64,000 nt of DNA from DATGPD01 sp041398565 (GTDB lineage: Bacteria > Planctomycetota > UBA1135 > UBA2386). The stretch is from the NCBI GenBank assembly GCA_041398565.1, contig JAWKUN010000002.1, positions 868,001-932,000 of the forward strand, given 5' to 3'. The position numbers were made by a program, and so were the translations under genes. This document shows positions 62,250-64,000 of this stretch, piece by piece (position 1 is the stretch's first letter; each line of letters opens with the position of its first letter). The notes under the pieces were generated by a model, which saw only the letters and a program-made list of their open reading frames with translations, made no database searches and was not told where the DNA came from.

Positions 62250-64000
62250 ATGCGACGCGTGCTTCCCCTCGTCTTGGCCACCGCTGCGGCTTCCGTGCCG
62301 GCGCAGGACGCCGCCGCCGTTCTGGCGCGCCTGAGTCTGGCCGAGAAGGCTGGCCAGGTGCTGATGGTGTGGAGCCTGTCGCGGGCGGAGGGACAGGCGT
62401 CAGCCCGCGCGCGCATCCTGCGCCAGGTCGAGGAGCTGGGCCTGGGCGGCGTCGTCCTGTCGCTCGGTCCCACCGAGGACGCGGTGGCCTGGGCGGGGGA
62501 GCTGCAGGCGGCGTCCACCCTGCCGCTCTTGCTGGCCGGCGACTTCGAGTCGGGCTGTGGCTTCCGCTTGTCCGGGGCTGCGGATCTCGGCAAGGCGATG
62601 CTGCTCGGAGCGGCCGGCGACGAGCGCTTGACCCACGCGGCGGCGGAGGCGACGGCGCAGGAGGCGCGGGCGATGGGGTTCCACTGGAACTTCGCGCCGG
62701 TCCTCGATGTGAACGTGAACCCGGCCAATCCGATCATCAATGTGCGCTCGTTCGGCGAGGATCCGCAGCTCGTCGCCCGCCTGGGCGCGGCCTACGTGCG
62801 CGGGTTGCGCGCCGGCGGGGTTCTGTCCACGGCCAAGCACTTTCCGGGGCACGGCGACGTCGCCACGGATTCGCATCTGGCGATGCCCACCGTCAGCGGC
62901 GACCGCGCCCGCCTGGATGCCGTCGAGCTGCTGCCCTTCCGCGCCGCGGTCGCCGCCGGCGTCGACGCGGTGATGACCGGACACCTGGCGGTGCCGGCGT
63001 TGGGCGAGACTGTCGGGGTGCCGGCGACACTGTCGCCCAAGATCAGCACCGACGTGCTGCGCGGCGAACTCGGCTTCCGGGGGATCGTGGTGACCGATGC
63101 CCTCGACATGGGCGGGGTCAAGGGCGAGCACGAGGGCGGCGAGGTGGCGGTGCGCGCCCTGCTGGCCGGCGCCGACGTGCTCCTCATGCCACCCGACCCG
63201 GCGCGCGCACGCGCTGCCCTGGTCGAGGCGGTCGAGGCCGGGCGCGTCCCGCGCGCGCGACTCGACGAGGCCGTGGGGCGCGTCCTGCGTGCCAAGGAGG
63301 CGGCGGGCCTCCTGCGCGGGGCGGGGCGGCCGTCGCCCGACTGGCGTGCTGTGGTCGGCCCGGCGCACGCGGCGCTGGCGCAAGAGATCGCGCGGCGCGG
63401 GTTGACCTTGGTGCGCGATCGCGACGGCCTGGTGCCGCTGGCGGCCACGGACCGCGCGGCGGCAATCGTCGTCGAGGTGTTCGACAACGCGGATGCGATC
63501 GCGACGCCGGGTGGCGGGTTGGCCGGCTTGCTCGAGATCGCCGATGGCGTCGCGCTGCATCCGAAGTCGCCGGCAGCCGACATCGCCGCCGCAGCCGAGC
63601 GGGTGCGCGCGTCGTCGCGACCGATCGTCGCCTGGCACGTGCGCGTGCGGGCCTACTCGGGCCGCATCGGCATCGCCGAGGCATTCTCGCCCCTGGTCGC
63701 GGCGCTGCGGCAGCACGAAGGTGCCATCGCCGTGTCGTTCGGCAACCCCTACTTGCTACGCGAGTTCGCGTCGGTGTCGACCTACCTGTGCGCGTACGAG
63801 ACCACCGCGTGGACGGAGCAGGCTGTAGCGGACGCGCTGCGCGGCCGCACCGCCGTCACCGGGCGCCTGCCGATCACGATCCCCGACCTGGCGACCCGCG
63901 GCTGCGGCGCGTCGCGCTGGCCCCTGCCGACCGTCTCGCTGCCGCACGGCGAGCCCGAGGCGCTCGGCTTCGCGCCCGAACTGGTCGAGCACGTGCGCAC
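62250..64000 (+). CDS. GH3 beta-N-acetylhexosaminidase (NagZ-like), truncated by the window end
   Basis: 583 codons are present and the frame is open at 64000. A signal peptide (MRRVLPLVLATAAASVPAQD) is followed by the GH3 domain: RLSLAEKAGQVLMVWSLSR, ATAQEARAMGFHWNFAPVLD, INVRSFGEDPQLVARLG, the NagZ-type acid/base segment KHFPGHGDVATDSHLAMP and the nucleophile VVTDALDMGG. A second domain follows (about residues 380-560). The last bases (ALGFAPELVEHVR) resemble the linker leading to a serine beta-lactamase domain in similar fusions. It cleaves terminal GlcNAc from muropeptides; with the NamZ genes it would complete outside cell-wall degradation. Confidence 0.88.
   Translation, partial: MRRVLPLVLATAAASVPAQDAAAVLARLSLAEKAGQVLMVWSLSRAEGQASARARILRQVEELGLGGVVLSLGPTEDAVAWAGELQAASTLPLLLAGDFESGCGFRLSGAADLGKAMLLGAAGDERLTHAAAEATAQEARAMGFHWNFAPVLDVNVNPANPIINVRSFGEDPQLVARLGAAYVRGLRAGGVLSTAKHFPGHGDVATDSHLAMPTVSGDRARLDAVELLPFRAAVAAGVDAVMTGHLAVPALGETVGVPATLSPKISTDVLRGELGFRGIVVTDALDMGGVKGEHEGGEVAVRALLAGADVLLMPPDPARARAALVEAVEAGRVPRARLDEAVGRVLRAKEAAGLLRGAGRPSPDWRAVVGPAHAALAQEIARRGLTLVRDRDGLVPLAATDRAAAIVVEVFDNADAIATPGGGLAGLLEIADGVALHPKSPAADIAAAAERVRASSRPIVAWHVRVRAYSGRIGIAEAFSPLVAALRQHEGAIAVSFGNPYLLREFASVSTYLCAYETTAWTEQAVADALRGRTAVTGRLPITIPDLATRGCGASRWPLPTVSLPHGEPEALGFAPELVEHVR

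Overview
The window is about 70% G+C, densely coded on both strands, and free of recognisable transposases, prophage, CRISPR arrays, rRNA or tRNA genes. The mix of genes suggests a Planctomycetota chromosome, probably from the high-GC lineages rich in secreted parallel beta-helix and FG-GAP/VCBS proteins that share a C-terminal domain. This placement rests on protein style (YGxGC motifs, DUF1573, DUF1570-like and DUF5658-like proteins) and was not checked by a database search.

Layout. 1-4276: a cell-envelope module of a sigma-70-like factor, a divergent secreted protein with 16 cysteines, a 760-residue fusion (LolA-like, C39-like cysteine peptidase, two DUF1573-like repeats) and a truncated envelope protein. 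4404-10637: MurNAc/peptidoglycan salvage (two NamZ-type muramidases, a sodium/solute symporter, MurQ, an acyltransferase-like membrane protein). 10654-13811: a three-gene CDP-sugar set (cytidylyltransferase, epimerase/dehydratase, C-methyltransferase). 13978-22069: three large secreted repeat proteins, a tandem 183-bp repeat, and a segment bounded by 69-bp exact direct repeats. 22089-26449: a co-oriented sulfur-type cluster (outer-membrane barrel, DsrE-like, TusA-OsmC fusion, MetE-like protein with an in-frame UGA, TusA-like). 26844-32654: radical SAM enzyme, methyltransferase, CBS protein, tiny lipoprotein, GT87 membrane enzyme and another beta-helix protein. 32949-36131: a tight operon of an acyl-CoA-dehydrogenase-like enzyme, a PhnD-like protein without signal peptide and a TusA-like/ferritin-like fusion. 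37165-41327: rpmI-rplT-pheS-pheT. 41832-52614: RRM protein, RlmI-like methyltransferase, small envelope proteins, asparagine synthase with a glycosyltransferase, DinB, PhoH/PIN, NUDIX and a hypothetical. 52668-64000: HtrA-like protease, M28 peptidase, DUF1570-like metalloprotease, glycine dehydrogenase, a putative glycoside hydrolase and a truncated NagZ-type GH3.

Best candidates for something undescribed: (1) the in-frame UGA of the MetE-like gene, followed at +19 by a hairpin that fits a bacterial SECIS; the downstream gene starts inside the end of this reading frame, as expected if the whole frame is translated; (2) the sigma/Cys-rich/C39-DUF1573 module; (3) the acyl-CoA-dehydrogenase/PhnD-like/TusA-ferritin operon; (4) two families of structured intergenic repeats, one with a covarying hairpin; (5) the secreted-protein segment bounded by 69-bp direct repeats.
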